In this document: positions 42,159 through 51,008 of the stretch, one piece after another
Layout of the letters: each line of letters starts with the position of its first letter
How positions within the stretch are numbered: position 1 is the first letter of the stretch
Source of the DNA: Vulcanimicrobiota bacterium
GTDB taxonomy: Bacteria; Vulcanimicrobiota; Xenobia; Xenobiales; JADMJV01
Reading direction: 5' to 3'
Assembly (NCBI GenBank): GCA_019637395.1
Contig: JAHBVR010000019.1
Location: 83,595 to 147,594 of the forward strand
DNA length: 64,000 nucleotides
Notes under the pieces: generated by a model
The model's database searches: none
The model's input: the letters and a program-made list of their open reading frames with translations, nothing else
What the model was told of the DNA's origin: nothing
Program-made: the position numbers and the translations under genes

Positions 42159-42647
42159 ATGAACATTCGCAGTTATCAAGAGGATGATGCCGCGGCCGTC
42201 TGGGGAATTCTCGAACCCGTCATCCGGGCGGGGGAAACCTACACCTTGGACCGCGACCTGACTCGTGAACAGGCACTGGCCTACTGGCTGGCTCACGAGG
42301 TCTGGGTGGCCGAATTGGACGGCGTGGTGGCCGGTACTTACTACCTGAAACGGAACCAGGCCGGCGGCGGAAGCCACGTTTGCAACTGCGGCTACATGAC
42401 TTCGGCGGCCTTCCAGGGGCGGGGATTGGCGCGCGAGATGTGCCGCCACTCCATGCAAAGGGCTCGGGAGCAAGGCTTCCGGGCCATGCAGTTCAACTTT
42501 GTAGTGACCTCCAACCAGGGAGCTGTCCATCTCTGGCTCAAGCTCGGCTTTCGCGAGGTCGGTCGCCTACCTGGAGCCTTCCTGCATCCGAGCCTGGGCT
42601 ACCAGGACGCTCTGGTCATGTTCAGGGAGCTTGAGCGGCACGGATAG
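42159..42647 (+). CDS. GNAT-family N-acetyltransferase
   Basis: The product is 162 residues, full length for a single GNAT domain. It has the N-terminal NIRSYQEDDAAAVWGIL, the strand VWVAELDGVVAGTYYLKRNQ, the acetyl-CoA pyrophosphate loop AFQGRGLAREMCRHSMQRA (Q/RxxGxG/A), and FNFVVTSNQGAVHLWLKLGFREVGRLP. The acceptor is unknown. Similar proteins include small-molecule and protein acetyltransferases. Confidence 0.87.
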   Translation: MNIRSYQEDDAAAVWGILEPVIRAGETYTLDRDLTREQALAYWLAHEVWVAELDGVVAGTYYLKRNQAGGGSHVCNCGYMTSAAFQGRGLAREMCRHSMQRAREQGFRAMQFNFVVTSNQGAVHLWLKLGFREVGRLPGAFLHPSLGYQDALVMFRELERHG

Positions 42648-42704
42648 GCATGGGCTCGCAGCTCCGCTTCGAGGAACTATTTTTGCAAGAAAGAATGAGC
42701 GGCC

Positions 42705-44036
42705 ATGCGTTGGCCTTGGGGAATGTCCGGTTATCAATGGACGGTGGTTTTTGCCGCCTGGTTGGGCTGGGGCTTCGATATCATTGATGCTCTCCTGTTC
42801 AACTACGTAGCCGCCAAGTGCATTCCGACGCTGCTCCACCTCAAGCTCGGTTCGCCCGAGGCGGCCCTGGCCACCAAACAGTGGGTGGCGGGCATGGCTT
42901 CGATTCTGCTGATTGGTTGGGCGGTCGGGGGAATTTTCTTCGGCTGGTTGGCCGACAAAATTGGGCGTTCTCGCACCCTGCTGCTGACTATTATTCTCTA
43001 CTCGCTGGGCACGGCGCTGTGCGCCGCCGCACCCAACGTGCAGTTCCTGGTCTTCTGCCGCATCCTGTCCAGCCTGGGTATTGGTGGCGAATGGGCCGCC
43101 GGCGCCTCCATGGTTTCGGAGGTCGTGCCAGCCGAAAAGCGCGCCAACGCCGGAGCGCTGCTCTACACCTCGGCACCCTTCGGGCTGGTTTGCGCCGCCC
43201 TGATCAACAAACTGGTCACCGGCATCTGGCTGCCCGATCACCCCGACTATTCCTGGCGCGTCGTTTTCCTTTTCGGCCTGTTGCCCGCCCTGGCCGCCGC
43301 GGCCCTGCGCCTGGTCTTGAAAGAACCCGAGGCCTTCAACCAGGAGGGGGACCGAAATCCCCAGATTGGCGAGTTGTTCAGCCCGCAGCTGCTTCCCATC
43401 ACCCGGAGCGGGTTTTTGATGGCTCTGACGGCCCTGGTCAGTTGGTGGACCTTGAGCACCTTCCAGGCTCCTCTTTCGGCCGCCCTGGCCGAAATGCACG
43501 CCAAAGACCTGGGCCTGACCGGCCACGAGACAGCTGCCTTAGCGACCAGTTGGCAACTGCTGGCCACCGTTTGTTTCAGCCTCGGCGGCGGGATCGGCAC
43601 TTTGCTGACCGTGCCCTTTGCCAATCGCTTCGGGCGCAAGACCATGTTCGGGGTCTACTACTCGGCTTCGGTGGTAGCCATCATGGCCACTTTCGGTTTG
43701 CCCCTGTCACCGCTCTGGCGCATTTACATGCAGTTTTTTCTAGGTCTCACCGTCTTCGGCGTCTTCGGAAGCTTTACTTACTACCTTCCAGAGCTTTTTC
43801 CCACCCGGCTGCGGGCCACCGGCTCGGGCTTCTGCTACAACGTGGGGCGCGTCATCACCGCTTTTGGCCCCTACCTCGTCAGCGCCGTGTCCAAAGGAGG
43901 AGTGGACAAGATGGAGAGCACCTTATTCTGGGTTTTCCTGGTGCCACTCTTTGGAGTACTGGCGCTGCCCTGGGTCATCGAGACCAAAGGCTACCGGCCT
44001 GACGCAGGAACCGAACGGGCTTCCCTTCAACCATAG
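42705..44036 (+). CDS. MFS transporter, metabolite:H+ symporter type
   Basis: The product is 443 residues with 12 predicted helices. The loop-2/3 signature GWLADKIGRSRTLLLTI and loop-8/9 FANRFGRKTMFGVYY are major-facilitator hallmarks. The start WLGWGFDIIDALLFNYVA and RILSSLGIGGEWAAGASMVSEVVP match the aromatic acid/sialate/dicarboxylate symporter branch. It most likely imports an organic acid with protons, the exact solute unknown. It follows the acetyltransferase gene by 57 bases. Confidence 0.87.
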   Translation: MRWPWGMSGYQWTVVFAAWLGWGFDIIDALLFNYVAAKCIPTLLHLKLGSPEAALATKQWVAGMASILLIGWAVGGIFFGWLADKIGRSRTLLLTIILYSLGTALCAAAPNVQFLVFCRILSSLGIGGEWAAGASMVSEVVPAEKRANAGALLYTSAPFGLVCAALINKLVTGIWLPDHPDYSWRVVFLFGLLPALAAAALRLVLKEPEAFNQEGDRNPQIGELFSPQLLPITRSGFLMALTALVSWWTLSTFQAPLSAALAEMHAKDLGLTGHETAALATSWQLLATVCFSLGGGIGTLLTVPFANRFGRKTMFGVYYSASVVAIMATFGLPLSPLWRIYMQFFLGLTVFGVFGSFTYYLPELFPTRLRATGSGFCYNVGRVITAFGPYLVSAVSKGGVDKMESTLFWVFLVPLFGVLALPWVIETKGYRPDAGTERASLQP

Positions 44037-44069
44037 CTTCACACAAAGATAATCAGAACGGAGATTCCT

Positions 44070-45101
44070 ATGCGATTCATTCGCCTGGCGTCCGCGGTCT
44101 GGCTGATCCTGCTGGCCTGCCTGAGCCCCGCCGGTTGGGCTCAAAACAACTATAGCGCGAGTGACCTGGACACCCTGGTCGCTCCTGTGGCGCTCTACCC
44201 GGACCCCCTGTTGAGCAACGTGCTTTCAGCCTCCACTCAGCCCCAGCAGGTCAAGGCGGCCAACCAGGCGCTCCAATCCGGCCAGAAGATCACTCAAGGA
44301 AAAACCGGCTGGGACTCCAGCGTGGAAGCACTGACCACCTACCCAACGGTGCTTTCCATGATGGCCGGTAATGATCAGTGGACTCAATCCCTGGGCTATG
44401 CCGTCAGCAACCAGATCACCGACGTCGCCGACGCCGTCCAACGGGTTCGCTACCAGGCCAGGCAGGCAGGCAACCTGGACAGCGACGGCCAGGTCAACGT
44501 CATCGAAGAAGGGACCAACATCCGCATCGAATCGGCCAATCCCCAGGTAATCTATGTGCCCACTTACGACACTGCCAGCCTGTATCAACCCGGAATGGTG
44601 TTGCGCTACAGCGCCGCCATCGCCACCAACGTGCTGCTCTGGCAGAATGTCTTCAACTGGAACGACGCCTGCTTTTACCGACCGCCCTACGGCTGGGTGC
44701 CCCCGGCTTCCTACTATCGTCCCTACGGCTGGCGCACGGCCGGCTACTACAACCCGGCCAACGTCTATCGTCCTTACGGAAACAACCTCTATCAGCGCAA
44801 TGTCAACAACATCAACACCAACATCAATGTCTCGAGCAACAACCTCAACCGGGTCAACAACAATCTGACTCGCAACAATTGGAGCAACCGCAACAACACT
44901 TTCAACAACCGCCCGGCCATGCCCACTCAGATGCCCGCTTCGGTGAATACCGGCACGCGCTTCCAAATGGGAAGCGCTCCCAGCTTCGGCAATTACACCT
45001 CGGCCGGCAGCGCCAGCCGCGATAGCTTCCGCGGCGCTCAGAGCCGAGGATTCGGTAGTTTCGGGAATGGTATGCGCTCCGGAGGAGGACGTCGTCGATG
45101 A
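44070..45101 (+). CDS. DUF3300 exported protein
   Basis: The product is 343 residues with a signal peptide (to about residue 25, GWAQ). The DUF3300 core runs to about residue 190: LDTLVAPVALYPDPLLSNVLSASTQPQQV, WDSSVEALTTYPTVLSMMA, and VIEEGTNIRIESANPQVIYVPTYD. The C-terminal 120 residues are Asn/Tyr/Arg/Ser-rich low complexity. Function unknown. The gene overlaps a DUF2950 gene by four bases, a pairing I know from other genomes. CGGAG precedes the ATG. Confidence 0.87.
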   Translation: MRFIRLASAVWLILLACLSPAGWAQNNYSASDLDTLVAPVALYPDPLLSNVLSASTQPQQVKAANQALQSGQKITQGKTGWDSSVEALTTYPTVLSMMAGNDQWTQSLGYAVSNQITDVADAVQRVRYQARQAGNLDSDGQVNVIEEGTNIRIESANPQVIYVPTYDTASLYQPGMVLRYSAAIATNVLLWQNVFNWNDACFYRPPYGWVPPASYYRPYGWRTAGYYNPANVYRPYGNNLYQRNVNNINTNINVSSNNLNRVNNNLTRNNWSNRNNTFNNRPAMPTQMPASVNTGTRFQMGSAPSFGNYTSAGSASRDSFRGAQSRGFGSFGNGMRSGGGRRR

Positions 45102-45919
45102 GAAAGATACTGATCGCCACTTGGCTGGCCGCCTTGAGCGCCGCTCCCGCGCTGGCCGAAGGCGAAAAGAATTTCAAGACCCCGCAGCTGGCCGTAAAAG
45201 CCTTCTCTCAAGCCCTGGTCAAGAAAGACCAGAATGGGATGCGTGCCATCTTCGGGCCCCGCCTCAAAGGTCTGCTCGCTTCCGAGGAACGCGACGAGGC
45301 CATGCGTGTGCTGGGAAGGGTCATCCAGGAACACTGGTCGCTGGCTCCCACCGAAGAGGGAGGACGTATTCTGCGGCTGGGCGCGGAGGGCTGGCCCTTC
45401 CCGGTGCCGCTGGCGAAAGGCCCGGCCGGCTGGCACTTTGACACCACCAGCGGCCTGGAAGAAATCCTCAATCGGCGCGTGGGACATAACGAATTGCTGA
45501 CCATCTCCACGCTACACCGTCTCATCGCCGCCGAGAAAGCCTACCAGGCCAGGGAAAAGACCTACGCCACTCGCATCTTGAGCACTCCCGGCAAGCACGA
45601 CGGGCTCTACTGGAAGTCGACGTCGAAAACCGACCGGAGCCCGCTGGAGAACGCCCTCGGTCACGCCTTCAAATACGCGGAAGGCCACGTCGAGGGCGCT
45701 CCCTGGTTCGGCTATCGCTACCAGATCCGGCCCGGCCCGGGTTTTGAGGTCATCGCTTACCCGGTGAACTACGGCAAATCGGGGGTGATGAGCTTCGTGT
45801 GCAACCAGGAAGGCGTCATCTATCAGAAAGACCTGGGCGCGAAAACCTACAACGTGATCAAAACGCTGGAAAGCTTCGCTCCAGACGATAGCTGGACGCA
45901 AGTGAACGAGAAGCAGTAA
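45098..45919 (+). CDS. DUF2950 exported protein
   Basis: The product is 273 residues with a signal peptide (MRKILIATWLAALSAAPALA). The body matches DUF2950: FKTPQLAVKAFSQALVKKDQNGMRAIFGP, GWPFPVPLAKGPAGWHFDT, and a C-terminal VIAYPVNYGKSGVMSFVCNQEGVIYQKDLG. The function is unknown. Its ATG overlaps the DUF3300 stop (ATGA), so the two are translated together and may act as partners in the periplasm. Confidence 0.88.
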   Translation: MRKILIATWLAALSAAPALAEGEKNFKTPQLAVKAFSQALVKKDQNGMRAIFGPRLKGLLASEERDEAMRVLGRVIQEHWSLAPTEEGGRILRLGAEGWPFPVPLAKGPAGWHFDTTSGLEEILNRRVGHNELLTISTLHRLIAAEKAYQAREKTYATRILSTPGKHDGLYWKSTSKTDRSPLENALGHAFKYAEGHVEGAPWFGYRYQIRPGPGFEVIAYPVNYGKSGVMSFVCNQEGVIYQKDLGAKTYNVIKTLESFAPDDSWTQVNEKQ

Positions 45920-45948
45920 AGAGGGTCGGGCGGCCCGAACCATTCGCC

Positions 45949-48075
45949 ATGCTGGAATTCATCCCGGATCGAACCGCCTTCTGCCACGACCAGAGCTGCA
46001 CCGTCGACGTGATGGTGCGCATCACTCCGCCCCGCCCGCCCGGCGGCGCGGAACGCCGGCGGGTGCCCATCAATCTGGCCCTGGTCATCGACCGTTCCGG
46101 CTCCATGCAGGGTGAGAAAATGGAGCTGACGCGCCAGGCGGCGGCTCTGGCCATCAAGTCTCTGACCCGGGAAGATCGGATCAGTCTGGTCACCTTTGCC
46201 AGCGACGTCGAGACGGTGGTAGCCTCCACGCCGGTGGTGGATAAGCAGCAACTGCTGCGGCGCCTCGATCAGATCCAGGCCTATGGCTCGACCGCCCTCT
46301 TTCCCGGCTGGCAGGCCGGTGCCGACCAGGCCAGTCTGGGTTTGCGTAAAGGCAATTTGAACCGGCTGGTGCTGCTCACCGACGGCCAGGCCAATCTCGG
46401 CCAGACCAATCCCGACCCCATCTGCAGTGAAGTCAACAACTGGTTTCAAAAAGGACTGCAGACCACCACCATGGGTTTTGGCCGGGATTATCAAGAGAGC
46501 TTGCTGCGCGCCATGGCCGCCAGCGGCGGCGGCAATCACTTCTACGTGGAGACGCCGGAGCAGTTGGTCCGCTACGTGGAACTTGAACTGGACGGTCTGG
46601 CCGCCACGGTGGGTACCAGGGTCCGCTTAAAATTGGAAGGCCTCCCCTTTGAGCCCCTGGGCGAGGTTCAGGGAGATGCCGAAAACGGCTACCGCCTGGC
46701 CGACTTGACAGTGGAGTTCCCGCTGGAGTTGCTCTTCCGCGTGACCGTTCCGCCGGCCGCCACACCCCAATCCGGTCTGAAAGCGAGCCTGGAATACCTG
46801 GCCTCCGGCAGCGGGGAGTTGCAGCGGGTGGAACTCGAATTTGCCCAACCCCGAGTCAGTGCCCAGGAACGGGCGGAAATGCCGGTCGACGCCGAAGTGG
46901 AACGCAAGCTGCATCAGGCCATGGCGGCCATGGCCCGGGAAGAGGCGGTGCAGGCCATGAAAAAGGGCGACCAGGCAGCCGCCACCCGCATCCTGCGCCA
47001 GGCCTTGCAAACACAGAAGCTGCCCGAGGCCGACCAGGCCCAGCTCCGCCAACTGCAAAAGACGATCGAGCAAGGTGACGCTAACGCCACTCAAAAACTG
47101 CATTCGGCCCAAAGCTATTCCTATTCGCGAGGCAGCGTCGTGCTGGGCGCGGTGGAAGAACAGTTGCTGGAAGGTTGGCTGGCCGGCGATCTGGTGCCGC
47201 TCAATTCCGCGCCCTTCATGCGCGAAGGCCCCAAATCAACCCCCGAACTTTCCCGCATGCAAGGAATGCTGGGCGGATTGGTGGCTGGAGCCGGCGAGGA
47301 CACTCAGGCAACGGTGCTTTCGTTGGAGACCTTGAAGCTGGTCAACGGCAGCAATCGGTTTCTACCCTGGATTGGCTCTTTTTGTAAAAGCCTGGCCGAA
47401 GCTCCTGTGCGCCACCCCTGGAACAGCCACCGCGAATTCCAACTACGGGTGAATGAAGGCTTCCTGGCCTGCGGCGCGCGGGCCGCGGATTGTGGCGCCA
47501 TGGTGCGCATGGCGCCGCTGTTGCTCACCCGCTATAAACGGGGGGGCGCCGGATTCTGGGTTTTCCTGATCATGGGCTCCCATCTGACCCATATCGACGC
47601 GGCCTCGGCCGCCTGCAGCCTGGCCTGGGCCAACCTGCTTTGGGAACTGGCCTGCCAGCCGGCTCCTCCTCCCGGCCAGTTCTACTGGGAGCGGTTTTCC
47701 GAGGTGCTCAGGCAAGTTCAGCGCAACCTTCCCTACGCTGCCCTGGCCCCGCGCTACGACGGCTGGCGCGGCACCCCGCTGAATTTCTTCGAAATGGTGC
47801 TAGAGGAAGCGCGCGCCAACGGGCGCAGCTTTGAAGAATCGCGTGACGATTGGACGGCCGGTCCGCACATCCTGGAGGCGACAGCCACCGCCCTGTATCT
47901 GCTGGAGTGCCATGGTCACCAGGCCCAATTGGCCATGCGTCTGGCCCAGGCCAAAGAAGAGGACCGTGAGTGGCTGGGAGCCCTGGTGGGGGCCGCTCTG
48001 GGCTCCATGCATGGTCAATGGCCCTTGAGTGGGGATGGCGCCACCGCCTGGAACGAGTTCGCCGGGCGCCTGTGA
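45949..48075 (+). CDS. VWA domain fused to a diverged ADP-ribosylglycohydrolase-like domain
   Basis: The product is 708 residues. Residues about 40-210 form a von Willebrand factor A domain with a full MIDAS motif (DRSGSM at 48-53, a Thr in STAL, Asp in LLTDGQ). A beta-rich segment and a helical linker (about 310-385) follow. From about residue 400 the sequence follows the ADP-ribosylglycohydrolase pattern: MLGGLVAGAGEDTQATVLSLE (E450-D451-T452), GAMVRMAPLLL, SHLTHIDAASAACSLAW and a final WLGALVGAALGSMHG. The usual C-terminal DxDT metal motif reads D672-R-E-W, so activity is uncertain. It may bind or remove ADP-ribose. No signal peptide. It is coupled to an SDR gene (GTGA overlap). Confidence 0.75.
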   Translation: MLEFIPDRTAFCHDQSCTVDVMVRITPPRPPGGAERRRVPINLALVIDRSGSMQGEKMELTRQAAALAIKSLTREDRISLVTFASDVETVVASTPVVDKQQLLRRLDQIQAYGSTALFPGWQAGADQASLGLRKGNLNRLVLLTDGQANLGQTNPDPICSEVNNWFQKGLQTTTMGFGRDYQESLLRAMAASGGGNHFYVETPEQLVRYVELELDGLAATVGTRVRLKLEGLPFEPLGEVQGDAENGYRLADLTVEFPLELLFRVTVPPAATPQSGLKASLEYLASGSGELQRVELEFAQPRVSAQERAEMPVDAEVERKLHQAMAAMAREEAVQAMKKGDQAAATRILRQALQTQKLPEADQAQLRQLQKTIEQGDANATQKLHSAQSYSYSRGSVVLGAVEEQLLEGWLAGDLVPLNSAPFMREGPKSTPELSRMQGMLGGLVAGAGEDTQATVLSLETLKLVNGSNRFLPWIGSFCKSLAEAPVRHPWNSHREFQLRVNEGFLACGARAADCGAMVRMAPLLLTRYKRGGAGFWVFLIMGSHLTHIDAASAACSLAWANLLWELACQPAPPPGQFYWERFSEVLRQVQRNLPYAALAPRYDGWRGTPLNFFEMVLEEARANGRSFEESRDDWTAGPHILEATATALYLLECHGHQAQLAMRLAQAKEEDREWLGALVGAALGSMHGQWPLSGDGATAWNEFAGRL

Positions 48076-48716
48076 GCCGGCGCATCGTCATCACCGGAAC
48101 CACCCGCGGCCTGGGCCGGGCTCTGGCCGAAGAACTGGGCTCACGAGGTCACCTGGTAGCCGGTTGCGGCACCACCGCCGAGGGAGCCGACCGGATCGAC
48201 GTGGGCGATTTTCTCCAGGTAGAAGGCTGGGCCCAGCACGTGCTCGAGCGCCTGGGGGGCCCACCCGACCTGCTCATCAACAGCGCCGGCGTCACCACCG
48301 ACCCCGATCCTCTGTGGGCCCAAAAGCCCGAAGCTCTCGCGCGCGTCCTGCGGGTTAACGTGGCGGGGGTGCAGCACGTGCTGCGCGCTTTTCTGCCTTC
48401 CATGCTCGAACGAGGCCAGGGAGTAGTCATCAACATCAGTTCCGACTGGGGACGCACAGGAGCTCCCATGGTCGGACCCTATTGTGCCAGCAAGTGGGCG
48501 GTGGAGGGACTGAGCCGCTGCCTGGCCCTGGAGTTGCCGTCCGGCATGGCGGCCGTTTCTCTCGATCCGGGCACCATCAATACCGATATGCTGCGCTTCA
48601 CTTTTGGCCCCGGCGCGGAAGAATACCCAGACCCCGAAAGCTGGCGTGGCAAAGCCGCCGATTTTGTGCTCAGCCTGGGTCCGGAGCACAATGGACTGGC
48701 CCTGACGCTCAGTTAA
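48072..48716 (+). CDS. Short-chain dehydrogenase/reductase
   Basis: The product is 214 residues, a little short for a classical SDR. The cofactor motif TGTTRGLG follows the first strand, NSAG sits in LLINSAGVTTD, the catalytic Ser is in INISSDWG and the Tyr-Lys pair is in YCASK. A PGTINTDM segment follows the active site. The substrate is unknown. GTG at 48072 overlaps the VWA gene stop, so the two are co-translated, although a functional link is only inferred. Confidence 0.88.
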   Translation: MSRRIVITGTTRGLGRALAEELGSRGHLVAGCGTTAEGADRIDVGDFLQVEGWAQHVLERLGGPPDLLINSAGVTTDPDPLWAQKPEALARVLRVNVAGVQHVLRAFLPSMLERGQGVVINISSDWGRTGAPMVGPYCASKWAVEGLSRCLALELPSGMAAVSLDPGTINTDMLRFTFGPGAEEYPDPESWRGKAADFVLSLGPEHNGLALTLS

Positions 48717-48766
48717 CAAAAAAGCAACACGAATAAAACAAAAACAAAATTTCCGGACAACAACTT

Positions 48767-48796
48767 TTTACCGGCATTAAACTCCCGACTGATAAA
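48767..48796 (+). promoter_or_regulatory. Promoter-like element before the EF-hand gene
   Basis: TTTACC (48767-48772) and GATAAA (48791-48796) are 18 bases apart in an AT-rich gap (48717-48842), each with four consensus matches. A start near 48803 would leave a 40-base leader carrying AGGAGG. Confidence 0.4.
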
Positions 48797-48842
48797 TTGC
48801 CTGTAGAGACCGCGCAGACGGCATAACAGGAGGCAAATTACC

Positions 48843-49583
48843 TTGGCTTTTAATATTGGAGCATTGCTAAACCCGGGCAACACTTTCTTCGCCGGTGGCA
48901 GCCACCAGGTGAACAACATTCCCGGAACCTCCCTCTTCGGGACCCACAGCGTCACCGACCTGAACGACACCAACACCTGCGCGGGCAACTTCATCGACTC
49001 CAACAGGGACGGCCGCTATACGGCTGGCACCGACAAAGTTCTGGCTATGGACCTCAATCACGACGGCAAAATCACTCGCAGCGATATCACCGGCACCAAA
49101 GCCCGACTGAATGCCATGGGTGGAAATTTCGACCTGAACAACGATGGCAAAACCAGCTGGATCGAAAAAATCCAGGGCAAAGCCCTGCAAAAAGAAATGA
49201 GGAAAAAGGACACCAACCACGATGGCCGCCTCGACGCCCAGGAATTTGACCGCGCCGGTGGTCGCGTTCTCATCGACCGTAATCGCGATGGCCAGCTCAC
49301 CCCCAACGAGTCCTACAGCCCCTTCCGCTTCCCCACCGGCGGATTCGGGACCGGCCACCTGAATTTCATCGACCCCTTCAGCCACCAGAGCTCGACTTCG
49401 CGCAACCCCAGCCCCTGGTCGGGCGGACCCTTTGGTGGCGGCTTTGGCGGCTTCCCCAGCAGTGGCTTCCCGGGTGGCGGCTTCGGCGGCGGATTCCCCG
49501 GCGGTGGCTTTGGCGGTGGATTCCCAGGAGGGTTCCCAGGCGCCGGATTTCCCATGCAGCCGATGCCCGGCGGCTGCTTCTAA
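48843..49583 (+). CDS. EF-hand-rich protein with Gly/Phe/Pro tail
   Basis: The product is 246 residues with five calcium-loop motifs of the DxNxDG type: DSNRDGRYTAGTD, DLNHDGKITRSD, DLNNDGKTSWIE, DTNHDGRLDAQE and DRNRDGQLTPNE (between about residues 52 and 158). The final 75 residues are Gly/Phe/Pro repeats (GGGFGG, FPGG), probably disordered. There is no signal peptide, so export, if any, would need another route. The start is TTG at 48843, chosen because AGGAGG lies nine bases before it. Likely a calcium-binding structural or surface protein. Confidence 0.78.
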   Translation: MAFNIGALLNPGNTFFAGGSHQVNNIPGTSLFGTHSVTDLNDTNTCAGNFIDSNRDGRYTAGTDKVLAMDLNHDGKITRSDITGTKARLNAMGGNFDLNNDGKTSWIEKIQGKALQKEMRKKDTNHDGRLDAQEFDRAGGRVLIDRNRDGQLTPNESYSPFRFPTGGFGTGHLNFIDPFSHQSSTSRNPSPWSGGPFGGGFGGFPSSGFPGGGFGGGFPGGGFGGGFPGGFPGAGFPMQPMPGGCF

Positions 49584-49607
49584 GCGCTGAAGAACAAAGG
49601 ATTTCTG

Positions 49608-49631
49608 GACCTGGGGGGCAACCCCCGGGTC
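49608..49631 (+). terminator. Strong hairpin after the EF-hand gene
   Basis: A 10-bp stem GACCTGGGGG/CCCCCGGGTC with a GCAA tetraloop lies 25 bases after the stop. The following bases (TAGTCTTGT) are only weakly T-rich, so it may terminate poorly or protect the 3' end. Confidence 0.55.
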
Positions 49632-49655
49632 TAGTCTTGTACGAGGAGCGAGCAG

Positions 49656-51008
49656 GTGAGTTCTGAGTTACAGCATTTACCACCGGGAGTAGTAGCCTAT
49701 CTGGATGCCCTGGGGCGGCGCGGGGCCGATCCCAAGGCACTTCACTCCGAATTCCTGGCTCACCTCGACATGATTTCCGAGTGGATCACCAATCTATCGG
49801 ACTACACCATTGATGATACCGAGGCAGGCCAGTTCGCCAACGTGCGCGCCTTGCTGGAATCCACTCGTAGCAGCGCCGAAGAAGTGGCCTGGGGAGAGCA
49901 ATTGCCCCTCCTGCGTCGCGACCTCTATCCCATGTTCTCGATGATGGATCATGTCAACAAACGCCGAGAGGTCGCCACCTATTCCTCCCAACCCGCCGTC
50001 AATGACTTCATTTTGTGCGGAGCGGCCTACCTTCAGAAACGGGCTCCCTGGGAGGCCGTGGAACGCCGCCTCGACAAGCTGGAAAACTATCTCAACCATC
50101 TGGAAGCCGGGCTCGAGTCAGTGGTTCATCGCCTCAAGCCGGAAGTAAGCGAGGGAGCCGGCACGGCCATCGACGCCATGCGTGATGCTATCGACGCGTT
50201 GACGGCCGGCCAGTCGGACGACCTGGTCAAAAGCGCCCTGGGAACACTTTCCGAATCGGCCCAGATCATACAATTGCTGATCGACTGGAAGCGCCAAGAC
50301 GAAGAGCGCTTTCGTGCGGACCACTCGCGCTTTCTGGTGCCCGCGGCCGGACCCGCTCTGGAATCCTTTCTGGAATACGTGGATGGAGTGGAACGCGGCG
50401 CCTGGAAAGCCGCCGTGGAGCCATTGGTGCAGGAAACCCTGCCCTTGATGCGTTCGGAATGGACAGCTATTCGCCGCCGGCTCTTCATGGACCCGGATCA
50501 ACGCGAAGCCATGTGGGCCGAAATGGATGCCGCCATGGATAACCTGGAAGGCGCCGTCGAGGACTTACTCAACACGGGGATTGGCGAGGAAGACGCCCTC
50601 AACGGTTTTGAAGAAGCGGCCGAGCACCTTTCCGCTCAGTTCCATCAACTGAGCGCTCTCACCCTGCCCTACTCCCACCTGTATGGCAGTGAGCCCGGGG
50701 AACTGCTGGAGGGAATTTTCGGCGCGCTGGGAGGTTCGGTCCCGGTTGTCCGGCTCAAGGAAATAAAGGCTCCCGGACCCGTCAGCCTTTTCATCGAGCA
50801 ATATGCCGTGGATGGCGACTGGGATCACCTCTTCCGGGCCGGCTTCACCTTGTTGACCCACTACCCGCCTCCGCCGCCCATCGAAGAACCCGAACAACCC
50901 CGCTGGAACTGTCCTTTCTGTAAAGCGGCCAACGAAGTGGGCGGGCTATCCTGCTCGGGTTGCGGCGCGGCCGCCCCCCTCCCCGCCGCCGTGGCCACGG
51001 CCGATTAG
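49656..51008 (+). CDS. Helical protein with C-terminal zinc ribbon
   Basis: The product is 450 residues. Most of it is helical (LESTRSSAEEVAWGEQLPLLRR; ERRLDKLENYLNHLEAGLESVV) without a known domain. The C-terminus has CPFCKAANEVGGLSCSGCG, a zinc ribbon with two CxxC knuckles, then an Ala/Pro tail. The start is GTG at 49656 with AGGAG upstream. No signal peptide. Its stop overlaps the end of the convergent gene by four bases. Function unknown. Confidence 0.72.
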   Translation: MSSELQHLPPGVVAYLDALGRRGADPKALHSEFLAHLDMISEWITNLSDYTIDDTEAGQFANVRALLESTRSSAEEVAWGEQLPLLRRDLYPMFSMMDHVNKRREVATYSSQPAVNDFILCGAAYLQKRAPWEAVERRLDKLENYLNHLEAGLESVVHRLKPEVSEGAGTAIDAMRDAIDALTAGQSDDLVKSALGTLSESAQIIQLLIDWKRQDEERFRADHSRFLVPAAGPALESFLEYVDGVERGAWKAAVEPLVQETLPLMRSEWTAIRRRLFMDPDQREAMWAEMDAAMDNLEGAVEDLLNTGIGEEDALNGFEEAAEHLSAQFHQLSALTLPYSHLYGSEPGELLEGIFGALGGSVPVVRLKEIKAPGPVSLFIEQYAVDGDWDHLFRAGFTLLTHYPPPPPIEEPEQPRWNCPFCKAANEVGGLSCSGCGAAAPLPAAVATAD

